In this document: positions 39,452 to 47,594 of the stretch, piece after piece
Numbering within the stretch: position 1 is the first letter of the stretch
How the letters are laid out: each line of letters starts with the position of its first letter
DNA from: VAXT01 sp038040395
GTDB taxonomy: Bacteria; Actinomycetota; Thermoleophilia; Gaiellales; Gaiellaceae
Assembly (NCBI GenBank): GCA_038040395.1
Contig: JBBPIJ010000013.1
Location: forward strand, 7,307 to 71,306
DNA: 64,000 bases
Reading direction: 5' to 3'
Position numbers and translations under genes: made by a program
Notes under the pieces: model-generated
What the model was told of the DNA's origin: nothing
The model's database searches: none
The model's input: the letters and a program-made list of their open reading frames with translations, nothing else

Positions 39452-40644
39452 TGACCGTCGAGACTCAAGCACCGGCACGCGAGAAGACCCGCGTCTTCAT
39501 CACCGGCAGCTGCGAAGGGCTCCCCGAGCTGTGGGAGGCCCTCGGGCGACACGGTGAGATCGAGCTCGTCGGACGATCCGAACAGGTCAGCGATGGCGCT
39601 GGCGCACTGACCGGCGGGCATCTGCAGGCGATCCTGCACGCGACGCGCAGCTCGGCGCTGCCCGTCGACGAACTGGCCGCCATCCGTGAGTACACGCACG
39701 CGCCGATCGTCCTCCTCGCATCGGGCGAGTCGTCCGCGCTACTCGAGGACGCGCTCGATGCGGACGTCGCCGACGTCCTCCTGCTCCCGCAGCTCACGGA
39801 GAACGTCGTCTTCGCGATCCGCAAGGCAAGCCACTCCGGTCGCCGGAACCAGGGCGCTCGCCCACAGGGAACAGGCCGGGTCGTGACCGTCTTCTCGCCC
39901 AAGGGCGGGACAGGCAAGACCGTGATGGCGACGAACCTCTCCACGTCGTTTGCCAAGTACGCCGGCAAGCGGACTCTGCTCCTCGACCTCGACCTCCAGT
40001 TCGGCGACGCCGCGATCATGCTCGGAATCGAGCCGGACAAGACGATCCAGGATCTCGTCACAGCTCCTGGCGAGCTCGACACGGAGAAGCTCGCGGGCTA
40101 CATCTGCCGCCACTCCTCAGGGCTCGACGTCCTGCCCGCACCGATCCGGCCGGAGGACGCGGAGCTCGTCACCGAGGCGAAGCTGGCCCGGCTGATGGAG
40201 GTCGCCAAGGAGTCGTACGACCTGATCGTCGTCGACACCTCGCCGTTCTTCCACGGCCCGATGCTGGCCACCCTCGACCAGACCGACGACCTGCTGCTCG
40301 TCTGCGGGCTCGACGTGCCGACGATCAAGAACGTCCGGCTGAGCCTCCAGACGCTCCAGCTGCTCTCGTTCCCACCCGAGCGGATTCGCGTCGTCCTGAA
40401 CCGTGCGAACTCGAACGTGGGCATGAAGCGAGGCGAGGTCGAGGCGGCGCTCGAGGCGAAAGTCCGCTTCGAGGTGCCGAGCGACCGAGCCGTCCCTCTG
40501 GCTGTCAACCGCTCGAACCCGGCAGTCCTCTCCGATCCGAAGTCGGACTTCAGTCGAGCGCTTCGCGAGATGGCGAAGGCCCTTATTCCCGTTCAGGCGG
40601 CGGCGAACAGCAAGCGCCGCTTCCTGGGCAGGAGCAGCTCGTAA
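39451..40644 (+). CDS. tadZ: TadZ/CpaE-like ATPase
   Basis: 397 aa from ATG 39451. An N-terminal atypical receiver-like domain (about 10-125) precedes a ParA/MinD-type domain with deviant Walker A FSPKGGTGKTVMATNLS, switch I and Walker B LIVVDTSPFFHG. TadZ marks the pole or other site of pilus assembly and recruits TadA. Overlap of 1 nt with the neighbour on each side. Confidence 0.88.
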   Translation: MTVETQAPAREKTRVFITGSCEGLPELWEALGRHGEIELVGRSEQVSDGAGALTGGHLQAILHATRSSALPVDELAAIREYTHAPIVLLASGESSALLEDALDADVADVLLLPQLTENVVFAIRKASHSGRRNQGARPQGTGRVVTVFSPKGGTGKTVMATNLSTSFAKYAGKRTLLLDLDLQFGDAAIMLGIEPDKTIQDLVTAPGELDTEKLAGYICRHSSGLDVLPAPIRPEDAELVTEAKLARLMEVAKESYDLIVVDTSPFFHGPMLATLDQTDDLLLVCGLDVPTIKNVRLSLQTLQLLSFPPERIRVVLNRANSNVGMKRGEVEAALEAKVRFEVPSDRAVPLAVNRSNPAVLSDPKSDFSRALREMAKALIPVQAAANSKRRFLGRSSS

Positions 40645-42092
40645 TGGGTCTCCACGACCGGATCAAGAGCGGAGACAACGGCTCCACGGCACCAGAAGAG
40701 CAGCCCGTCTCACTCGCAGCGTCGAGCCCGGCAATCGGTGAACAGCCGAGGTCGGACACGCCGGCGGACCCGTACGCGGAGCTGAAGACGCGAATCCATC
40801 ACGCGTGCATCGCGAAGCTCGGGCCCCAGCTCTTCACGACCGAGACGAGCGAGGACCTCTCCGAGCGCGTCCTGCGCGAGGTCACCGAGCAACTGGCGCT
40901 CGACCGCACTCCGCTGACGCGCGAGGAGCGCCGCCGAATCGTCCGCGAGCTCACCGACGACATTCTCGGCTACGGGCCTCTCGAGCCCCTGCTCCGCGAC
41001 GACAGCGTGACCGAGGTCATGGTCAACAACTTCGACCGGATCTACATCGAGCGTGACGGTCTGCTCGAGCTCTCGTCGACGACATTCGCCGACAACGCTC
41101 ACCTGCTCCGAATCATCGACAAGATCGTCTCGCAGGTCGGGCGACGCATCGACGAGTCGTCACCGATGGTCGACGCCCGTCTTCCCGACGGAAGCCGAGT
41201 CAACGCCATCATTCCGCCGCTGTCTCTGCGCGGGCCGACGCTCACGATTCGGAAGTTCTCGCGCGACCCATACACGATGGACGACCTGATCAAGTTCGGC
41301 ACCGTGACGCCGAAGGCCGCGCAGTTCCTCGCCGCCTGCTCCCGCGGGAAGCTCAACGTTCTCATCTCGGGCGGAACCGGAACCGGTAAGACGACGACGC
41401 TGAACGCCATCTCGGCATTCGTGCCCGGCGACGAGCGCATCGTCACGATCGAGGACGCGGCCGAGCTCCAGCTTCAGCAGGATCACGTGATCACGCTCGA
41501 GGCCCGTCCGCCGAACATCGAGGGCCAGGGGGAGGTTCGGATCCGCGAACTCGTCCGCAACGCCTTGCGCATGCGCCCCGACCGAATCATCGTCGGCGAG
41601 GTCCGCGGCGCGGAGACGCTCGACATGCTCCAGGCGATGAACACGGGCCACGAGGGATCGCTGACCACGATCCACGCGAACTCTCCGCGCGACGCGCTCT
41701 CGAGGCTCGAGACACTCGTGCTCACTGCCGGCGTCGACCTGCCGCTGCGCGCGATTCGCGAGCAGATCTCGAGCGCCTTCGACCTCCTCGTGCAGATCAC
41801 TCGTCTTGTCGACGGCTCCCGGCGCATCTCCCACATCACCGAGGTGCTGCGCATGGAGTCCGAGGTGATCACGCTCCAGGACATCTTCCACGCGAAGCCG
41901 CCGGACGAGTCAAGCGCCACGACGGGCCAGGGCGTGAGACTTCTCTCCCCGCTCTCGTGCACGGGCCTGAAGCCCCAGTTCCTCGACAAGATGGCAGCAC
42001 AGGGTGTCCAGTTGCAGCCGAGCTTCTTCATGGAGGAAGAGTCGGGCTACCGGTCAACTCTGGCCGCGGCGAATTTCGGCGGGTTCTCATGA
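40644..42092 (+). CDS. tadA: TadA/CpaF secretion ATPase
   Basis: 482 aa. N-terminal domain (about 40-170), then the PilT/VirB11-type motor: Walker A ISGGTGTGKTTTLNA, Asp box TIEDAAELQL, Walker B MRPDRIIVGEVRGAE, His box TGHEGSLTTIHANSP. It drives pilus assembly from the cytoplasmic face, working with TadB/TadC. ATGA overlap with the VWA-TadB gene. Confidence 0.93.
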   Translation: MGLHDRIKSGDNGSTAPEEQPVSLAASSPAIGEQPRSDTPADPYAELKTRIHHACIAKLGPQLFTTETSEDLSERVLREVTEQLALDRTPLTREERRRIVRELTDDILGYGPLEPLLRDDSVTEVMVNNFDRIYIERDGLLELSSTTFADNAHLLRIIDKIVSQVGRRIDESSPMVDARLPDGSRVNAIIPPLSLRGPTLTIRKFSRDPYTMDDLIKFGTVTPKAAQFLAACSRGKLNVLISGGTGTGKTTTLNAISAFVPGDERIVTIEDAAELQLQQDHVITLEARPPNIEGQGEVRIRELVRNALRMRPDRIIVGEVRGAETLDMLQAMNTGHEGSLTTIHANSPRDALSRLETLVLTAGVDLPLRAIREQISSAFDLLVQITRLVDGSRRISHITEVLRMESEVITLQDIFHAKPPDESSATTGQGVRLLSPLSCTGLKPQFLDKMAAQGVQLQPSFFMEEESGYRSTLAAANFGGFS

Positions 42093-44020
42093 GCCTGCCA
42101 AAGCCGGGGCGGGTTGAGACCCCGCCGAAGGGGCTTCGCGCGCGCCGCAACAGGCTGCTCGTACTTGCGATCGCCGGGGCGATCTCGATGCTCGTGCCGG
42201 CAGCACAGGCGAGCGTCACGGTGAAGGGCGTCGACACGAGCTCGTATCCCGATCTCCGCGTGAGCGTCGTCACCTCACGTCCCGGCTCGGCCGTCCCGAG
42301 ACTCACGGAAAACGGCCGTCCCGTTCAGATCAACGCCGCGCAGAACCTCGGCCGAGCGAAGTCGGTCGTCGTCGCCATAGATCACTCACAGTCGATGAGG
42401 GGCAAGCCGCTCGCCAACGCAGTCGCGGCCGCGCGGGCGTTTATTGCCGCGAAGCCGCAGGCGGACCGCGTCGCCGTAACAACGTTCGCAACCGAGCCCC
42501 TGTTCTTGACGGCCTTCTCGACAAACGGGTCAGACGCGGACGGCGCGCTCAGGTCGATCCATGTCGACCCGGTGCAGGGAACAACTCTCTACGACGGGAT
42601 CGTCGCGGCAGCGAGCCAGCTCGACGAGGAGCCGCTGCCGGCACGGGTCATCATCGTCGTCACCGACGGAAACGAGACACGAAGCGATGCGTCGCTGAAC
42701 CAGGCGATCGCAGCTGCCAGGGGCGTTGGCGCCTCGGTCTACGTCGTTGCCATCGAGAGCCCGAAGTTCAACCCCGACCCGCTCAAGCAGCTCGCTGCGC
42801 AAACCGGAGGCGCGTACAGGGGCACGTCTTCGAGCGCCACTCTGTCGCAGCAGTACGCCGCAATCGCCGCTGAGCTGCGCCGGACGTGGTGGCTCACGTA
42901 CGCCACCTCGGCCCGCCCCGGCGATTCCGCAACGCTGCGGGCATACGCAAACGGCTCGGGCTCGCACCCATCAGTGCTCGAGCTGCCCGGGAACCTTGGA
43001 TCGACAAGCGGCGAAGCGAACCCGTCGCGCCTTCTCCCCAACGTCTTCTACGAGACCGTTCTCGGCACGCAGGTGATGGCTCTCATCTCCTTCCTGATCG
43101 TCCTTCTGGCCGCAACCCTGGCCCTCACGACCGTGAAGGGCTCGCGGCTTCGCAAGCGGATCGCGCCTCACATCGCCGAGACCGTCGAGCTCAAGAAGGC
43201 GAAGCGGGAGGGCGAGCGCCTGGCCGCGGCAGCCCCGCTCTTCAGAGCAACCGAGACCGCTTTTGCGCATTGGAAGTTCTGGACACGACTCGAGCGTCTG
43301 GTCGAGCGCAGCGACCTGCCGCTGAGGACGGTCGAGCTCGTCTACCTGATGGTCGGGTCGGGTCTCGTCGGCGCGACGCTCGCGACGGTGTCGGCCCAGC
43401 CCACGATGATCACGCTCGCGCTGATGGCCGCCGGCGGAGCAGTGCCGGTCGGAATCGTCTGGTTCAAGGCGACGCGCCGTTTGAAGGCCTTCGAGAACCA
43501 GCTTCCTGACGTCCTGATCACGCTGGCAGCGGCGCTCAAGGCCGGCCACAGCTTCAAGCAGGGTCTTCAGACGATCGTGGACGAGGGCACTCCGCCCGCG
43601 AGCAAGGAGTTCCAGCGCGTGCTCGCAGAGGGTCAGCTCGGGCGCCCGCTCGACCTGGCGCTGGCGGACATGGCCGAGCGCCTCGGCTCGAAGAACTTCG
43701 ACTTCGTGATCACCGCCGTCAAGATCCAGCAGCAAGTCGGGGGCAGCCTCGCGGGGCTCATCGACATGGTCGCCGACACGGTCCGCCAGCGACAGCAATT
43801 CATCCGCAAGGTCAGGGGCCTCACTGCAATGGGCCGCGCGGGTGCATACACGCTCGTGGCGCTCCCCTTCTTCATCGCCATCGCGATCACGCTCCTCAAC
43901 CCGACCTACATGGAGCCCCTCTACCACTCCCACACGGGCCACATGCTCATCTATTCCGGCCTCGCGATGATGGCGTTCGGCTCTCTCATCCTCAAGAAAA
44001 TCGTCTCCTTCAAGGGGTAG
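42089..44020 (+). CDS. tadB: VWA domain fused to TadB-type platform protein
   Basis: 643 aa from ATG 42089 (ATGA overlap with tadA). Signal/anchor helix at about 21-41, VWA domain about 93-285 with complete MIDAS (D98-HSQS, Thr in QGTTLYDGI, Asp in VVTDGNE), a membrane helix near 345-370 (LISFLIVLLAATLAL), then the T2SSF/TadB domain (about 440-640; LPDVLITLAAALKAGHSFKQG, then VKIQQQVGGSLAGLID) and three membrane helices. Usual TadB is ~300 aa without VWA. The fusion would place a metal-dependent adhesion domain outside the cell on the pilus platform. Confidence 0.85.
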   Translation: MSLPKPGRVETPPKGLRARRNRLLVLAIAGAISMLVPAAQASVTVKGVDTSSYPDLRVSVVTSRPGSAVPRLTENGRPVQINAAQNLGRAKSVVVAIDHSQSMRGKPLANAVAAARAFIAAKPQADRVAVTTFATEPLFLTAFSTNGSDADGALRSIHVDPVQGTTLYDGIVAAASQLDEEPLPARVIIVVTDGNETRSDASLNQAIAAARGVGASVYVVAIESPKFNPDPLKQLAAQTGGAYRGTSSSATLSQQYAAIAAELRRTWWLTYATSARPGDSATLRAYANGSGSHPSVLELPGNLGSTSGEANPSRLLPNVFYETVLGTQVMALISFLIVLLAATLALTTVKGSRLRKRIAPHIAETVELKKAKREGERLAAAAPLFRATETAFAHWKFWTRLERLVERSDLPLRTVELVYLMVGSGLVGATLATVSAQPTMITLALMAAGGAVPVGIVWFKATRRLKAFENQLPDVLITLAAALKAGHSFKQGLQTIVDEGTPPASKEFQRVLAEGQLGRPLDLALADMAERLGSKNFDFVITAVKIQQQVGGSLAGLIDMVADTVRQRQQFIRKVRGLTAMGRAGAYTLVALPFFIAIAITLLNPTYMEPLYHSHTGHMLIYSGLAMMAFGSLILKKIVSFKG

Positions 44021-44022
44021 TC

Positions 44023-44937
44023 ATGACTCTTCTCCTCGTATTCGCCGTCTTCTGCCTCGCTGGGGCCGGGTTCCTCGTCAGCGAGATCGTCACGCTCCCC
44101 TCGCGGCAGCGTTTCCTTTCGGTTCGACGCGCGGCAACCTATGGCCAACTGGAGGTCCCTTCCGGGGCCTCGCTCGAGGGTCTTCGCGAACGCCTGTTTG
44201 CCCCGATCGGGGAATGGCTCGCGCTCTGGGCCCTCCGAGTTAATCCCCGTTCGACCAGAGACTCGATCGGGCTGAAATTGATGGCCGCCGGTATCAGCCG
44301 AAGGATCTCGCCAACGGGCTTCCTCGCCGTCAAGGGTCTCTTCGCAATGGGCGGGCTTTTCGTCGGCTCGGCGCTGGGCGCGGGGCGGGGCGCCGGAGGC
44401 CTGCTCATGGGCGCTCTCTTCCTCGGCGCTGTCGGCTTCCTCGCGCCGGACTACGGATTGACGCTGAAGGCCCGCGGCCGGAAGGAGCGGATCCGAGCCG
44501 ACCTGCCTGACGCGCTCGACCTCCTCGCGGTCAGCGTCGAGGCCGGTCTCGGGTTCGACGCGTCGCTTGCCAAGCTCAACGAGAACATGGAGGGCCCCCT
44601 CGGCGAGGAGTTCGGGCTCACCCTCTCCGAGATGCGCATCGGCGAGAGTCGCTCGGAAGCCCTGAAGCGCCTCGCCGAACGCGTGGATGCTCAGGAGCTT
44701 TCAGCCTTCACACGGGCTCTGATCCAGGCCGACCAGCTCGGTACCTCACTCGGCCGGATCCTGCGCGTACAGGCTGCCGACGCGCGCCTGCGTCGCCAGG
44801 CCGCCGCCGAGGAGCGGGCCATGAAGGCGCCGATCAAGATGCTCTTCCCGACCGTGCTCTTCATCTTTCCGGCCATGTTCCTCGTCATCCTCGGGCCGGC
44901 GATCCTCAACGTCCAGAAGATCTTCGGGAACGGCTGA
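44023..44937 (+). CDS. tadC: TadC-type pilus platform protein
   Basis: 304 aa with N-terminal helix, paired helices around 95-135, the T2SSF domain (LPDALDLLAVSVEAGLGFDASL ... LIQADQLGTSLGRILRVQA) and a C-terminal helix (IFPAMFLVILGPAIL). It pairs with TadB in the inner-membrane platform. Two nt after the tadB stop; its stop overlaps the coiled-coil gene (TGATG). Confidence 0.9.
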   Translation: MTLLLVFAVFCLAGAGFLVSEIVTLPSRQRFLSVRRAATYGQLEVPSGASLEGLRERLFAPIGEWLALWALRVNPRSTRDSIGLKLMAAGISRRISPTGFLAVKGLFAMGGLFVGSALGAGRGAGGLLMGALFLGAVGFLAPDYGLTLKARGRKERIRADLPDALDLLAVSVEAGLGFDASLAKLNENMEGPLGEEFGLTLSEMRIGESRSEALKRLAERVDAQELSAFTRALIQADQLGTSLGRILRVQAADARLRRQAAAEERAMKAPIKMLFPTVLFIFPAMFLVILGPAILNVQKIFGNG

Positions 44938-46388
44938 TGTCCACCGGAGACGAACATACGAAGCACGAAGAAGCGGAAGAGCAAGAGGTCGAGGCGACCG
45001 AGGGCGGTTTCGGAACGGGCCTGCGGGCCCAGCTCCAGAAGCGCCGTGCGGGTTCGGCCGAAGAACAGGAGTCCGCGGCGGTACAGCAGCCCGAGACCCC
45101 CCTCGTCCGCGTCGACCTCTACACCTCTGCGCCCCACCAGATCAACGGCGGCGAGCCGAGCGCAGAGGCGGAGGACCTCCGGGGCCAGCTGGCAGAGGCG
45201 CAGAAGCGCGAGCGAGAGTTGCGCGCCGCCTTCGCAGAGCAGGTCGAGGCCTACGAGCGAAAGCTGTCGGAGGAGTACGACGTGTCCCGCGAGCAGACGA
45301 AGCTCGACGACCGGAGCGCAAAGCTTTCGAGCACCGAGACCCAGATTCGGGAACGCGAGCAGCGACTCGCCGCCGAGCGCGAAGAGGTCAACGCCGAGCG
45401 CAAACGACTCTCAGCGTTCCAGGATCAAGTTGCAGCAGCCCAAGCCGCTGCCGCCGAGCTCAGGGAGGAGCTCCAGGCCCGTGACGCCGAGCTGACAGAG
45501 GCCGAGCGACTCACGGGTAGGAGCTCCTCAGAGCTTGTCAACCGCGCCTCGACACTCGCTTCGCGCGAGGAGAAGGTGGCGAAGACGGAGCGCGATCTCG
45601 CGACGCGCGAGGGCCAGTGGAAGGCGCGCGAGAACGAGCTCAAGCGCCGCGAAAAGGATATTGGCGGGCGCGAGTCACGACTTACCGAGGCCGAGCAGCG
45701 CCTCGCGAAGGAAGGCGCCCGGCTCGCCGCAGAGGACTCTGCTCTGCGACGCCGCGAGGCCGAGGTGCATGAGCGACTCGAGGGCATCCGGGCGGAGACC
45801 AAGCAGCTGGAGACCCAGCTCACGAGCTCCGGCGCGGAGGTGCAGCAGATCCATGCTCGGCTCGCCGACATCGAAGGCCGCGAGGAGGAGTTGATCGCCC
45901 GTGAGGCCGAGCTCAACCTCCGCGAGTCCGAGCTCCAACACGGGCAGAACGAGAGCACCAGGGGCCGCGACCTCGACGAGTGGACGGCACGCCTCGAGGC
46001 CCGCGAGAAGGAGATCGCCGCCCGCGAGTTCGCGGTCGCCGAGGATGCCGATCTCTCCGAAACGGCGCGGGAACGCGTCGACAAGCGTGAGAAGCGGATC
46101 GCCCAGACCGAGGCGAACCTCCGCGAGCGCGCACGTGAGATCGACGAGCGCGAGGAGCAGCTCGAACGGAACTCGGCCCGCGACGAGACCGATTACGAGA
46201 TCCGTCTCGAGAAGCTCGAGACCCGCGAGGCGGCGCTCGCCGAGCTCGAGGAGAAGCTCGGCAGCAAGGAGACGCAGCTCGCGGCCTACGTCGCACAGGC
46301 GCAGGGCGCCCTACAGCGCCGCGAGTCCGAGTGGTGGAGCAAGCAGCTCGGCAAAGAAGACGACGGGCCCGACGCCGAAGTTGCGTAG
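44937..46388 (+). CDS. Long coiled-coil protein at the end of the Tad operon
   Basis: 483 aa. An acidic N-terminus (about 1-60) with RAQLQKRR is followed by ~370 residues of almost uninterrupted Arg/Glu/Ala/Leu heptads (for example AAEREEVNAERKRLSAF, RLAKEGARLAAED, AREKEIAAREFAVAED). No signal peptide, no membrane span, no enzyme domain, so it should be a cytoplasmic rod. A 1-nt overlap with tadC puts it in the pilus operon. Candidate scaffold or localisation factor for the pilus machine; I do not know a Tad family member like it. Confidence 0.75.
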   Translation: MSTGDEHTKHEEAEEQEVEATEGGFGTGLRAQLQKRRAGSAEEQESAAVQQPETPLVRVDLYTSAPHQINGGEPSAEAEDLRGQLAEAQKRERELRAAFAEQVEAYERKLSEEYDVSREQTKLDDRSAKLSSTETQIREREQRLAAEREEVNAERKRLSAFQDQVAAAQAAAAELREELQARDAELTEAERLTGRSSSELVNRASTLASREEKVAKTERDLATREGQWKARENELKRREKDIGGRESRLTEAEQRLAKEGARLAAEDSALRRREAEVHERLEGIRAETKQLETQLTSSGAEVQQIHARLADIEGREEELIAREAELNLRESELQHGQNESTRGRDLDEWTARLEAREKEIAAREFAVAEDADLSETARERVDKREKRIAQTEANLRERAREIDEREEQLERNSARDETDYEIRLEKLETREAALAELEEKLGSKETQLAAYVAQAQGALQRRESEWWSKQLGKEDDGPDAEVA

Positions 46389-46435
46389 CGGCTTCGCAGA
46401 ACGCTCTTCAGGATCTCGGTTAGGATCCCGCGACC

Positions 46436-46645
46436 ATGTGGCAGGCCTACGTGAGATTTCGTTCCGGCTCGACGACCCGAGCTGACGTCGCCGAGAACGA
46501 GGACGACGCGCGCAAGGCCCTCGAGGATGCGATGGGCCAGCTGAAGTCGAACGGCATCGGCCTGATCGGGCCGAGCCTCGTCGTAACGAAAGACGACCTC
46601 GAGTTCATCAAGCTCGAGCAAAAGCAAGCCCAAGACACCCGCTAG
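46436..46645 (+). CDS. Small conserved-looking protein of unknown function
   Basis: 69 aa: MWQAYVRFRSGSTTRADVAE begins a strand-helix-strand protein with an N-terminal beta strand, a Glu/Asp-rich helix (NEDDARKALEDAMGQLK) and a final strand plus helix (DDLEFIKLEQKQAQDTR). No known family; resembles in style the small alpha/beta proteins of unknown function. No strong ribosome-binding site is visible. Codon use fits its neighbours. Confidence 0.55.
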   Translation: MWQAYVRFRSGSTTRADVAENEDDARKALEDAMGQLKSNGIGLIGPSLVVTKDDLEFIKLEQKQAQDTR

Positions 46646-46849
46646 CGGGACGTAACCGCTCTCGGAAACCACCACGACTCGCCGCCGGAGCCGGGCTCAG
46701 CCCGGCGGGAGGCACAACAAACGCACGCTCGGAGCACGCCCACGCAAGGCGGCTCCTGAAACCTCTGAACACGCTCCCGCCCGCAAGGAGGGGGCCCACG
46801 GGGGAACCAGGGGTTCCCCCGTGAAGGCGAGCGAAGCGAAGCCGTGCCG
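46646..46849. other. 204-bp noncoding region with a cluster of hairpins
   Basis: Holds GCCGGGC/GCCCGGC (46691-46707) and a perfect 11-bp hairpin, ACGGGGGAACC with GGTTCCCCCGT (46798-46822), plus smaller GC-rich arms. It lies between convergent stops at 46645 and 46850, so at least one hairpin is probably a terminator. No coding sequence is supported. Confidence 0.6.
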
Positions 46850-47386
46850 CTAGGGGCGGTACTGCTGGTTCAAAGAGCAGACCGTGTCGATGTGGACGTT
46901 CATCCAGAAGCCTGTCTCGAGGCCTTCCCACAGCTTGACGGGCTTCTTCCCGGCAACGAGGTCTGCGAGCTGTGCGGGCGTGATCGCCCTGGCAGGAAAT
47001 GGCCCGCCGTCTGGGTTGCCTGCCGTGAGGACCGTGATGTGCGCAGCCGCGGGCAGGACGTACGTCAGAAGGCGGTGGCCCTCGTCGACGACGTAGTTGT
47101 CATTCGGCACGTCTCCATAGCCGGTGTCCTCGAGCTTTGCGCGGCTGGCGGTGAGTCCGCTCGTGAACCACGCCGGATCGAACTGCAGCTCGAAGGCGTC
47201 ACCTCTCGGTGCGAGCGACTTGACGTGCCCGAAGAGCACGTAGTCGTTGGGATCGCACTGCCGCGCGGGGGCCTCTCGTGATGTCGACGAAGACGAGGGG
47301 GATGCGACCCAGACGAAAGCCGACGCAAAGGCTGCGGCCCCGACAATGGCAACGACGGCGATGACGACGAACGATGGCTTCTTCAT
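46850..47386 (-). CDS. Exported protein under the MtrA-type operator, function unknown
   Basis: 178 aa from ATG 47386 (AAAGGAGG 4 nt upstream; the open frame runs to 47446). Signal/anchor MKKPSFVVIAVVAIVGAAAFASAFVWV, then a ~145-residue extracytoplasmic domain with two Cys (RQCDPNDYVLFGHVK and IDTVCSLNQQ) that could form a disulfide, and a VLPAAAHITVLTAGNPDGG strand region. No family recognised. Four GTnAC-type repeats lie 45 bp upstream (47431-47468), as before the propeller operon. Confidence 0.7.
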   Translation of the reverse strand: MKKPSFVVIAVVAIVGAAAFASAFVWVASPSSSSTSREAPARQCDPNDYVLFGHVKSLAPRGDAFELQFDPAWFTSGLTASRAKLEDTGYGDVPNDNYVVDEGHRLLTYVLPAAAHITVLTAGNPDGGPFPARAITPAQLADLVAGKKPVKLWEGLETGFWMNVHIDTVCSLNQQYRP

Positions 47387-47430
47387 GGTTCCTCCTTTGG
47401 TTTCCTTGCACGTCATGGTCGTCGCGCCCC

Positions 47431-47468
47431 GAAACGATCGCGTCACGGTCGCGTAACGGTTCCGCCAC
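47431..47468 (-). promoter_or_regulatory. Second MtrA-type operator: four 11-bp direct repeats
   Basis: GAAAC (47431), GTCAC (47442), GTAAC (47453) and GCCAC (47464), plus strand, exactly 11 bp apart. Same order, spacing and flanks (CGTAACGGTTC) as the block at 7020-7057. 45 bp upstream of the start at 47386. Confidence 0.65.
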
Positions 47469-47594
47469 AGCGGTAGCGCGTCCCGTGCGCGGGTCTCCCT
47501 AGGACGAGTGATTTGCGTCCCTGGGCCGGCCGACCTATGGACGTGGAGCCGGATTGCAGCTATCCCTTAGGGGAGCTTTCGAGGGGGAGGTCGG

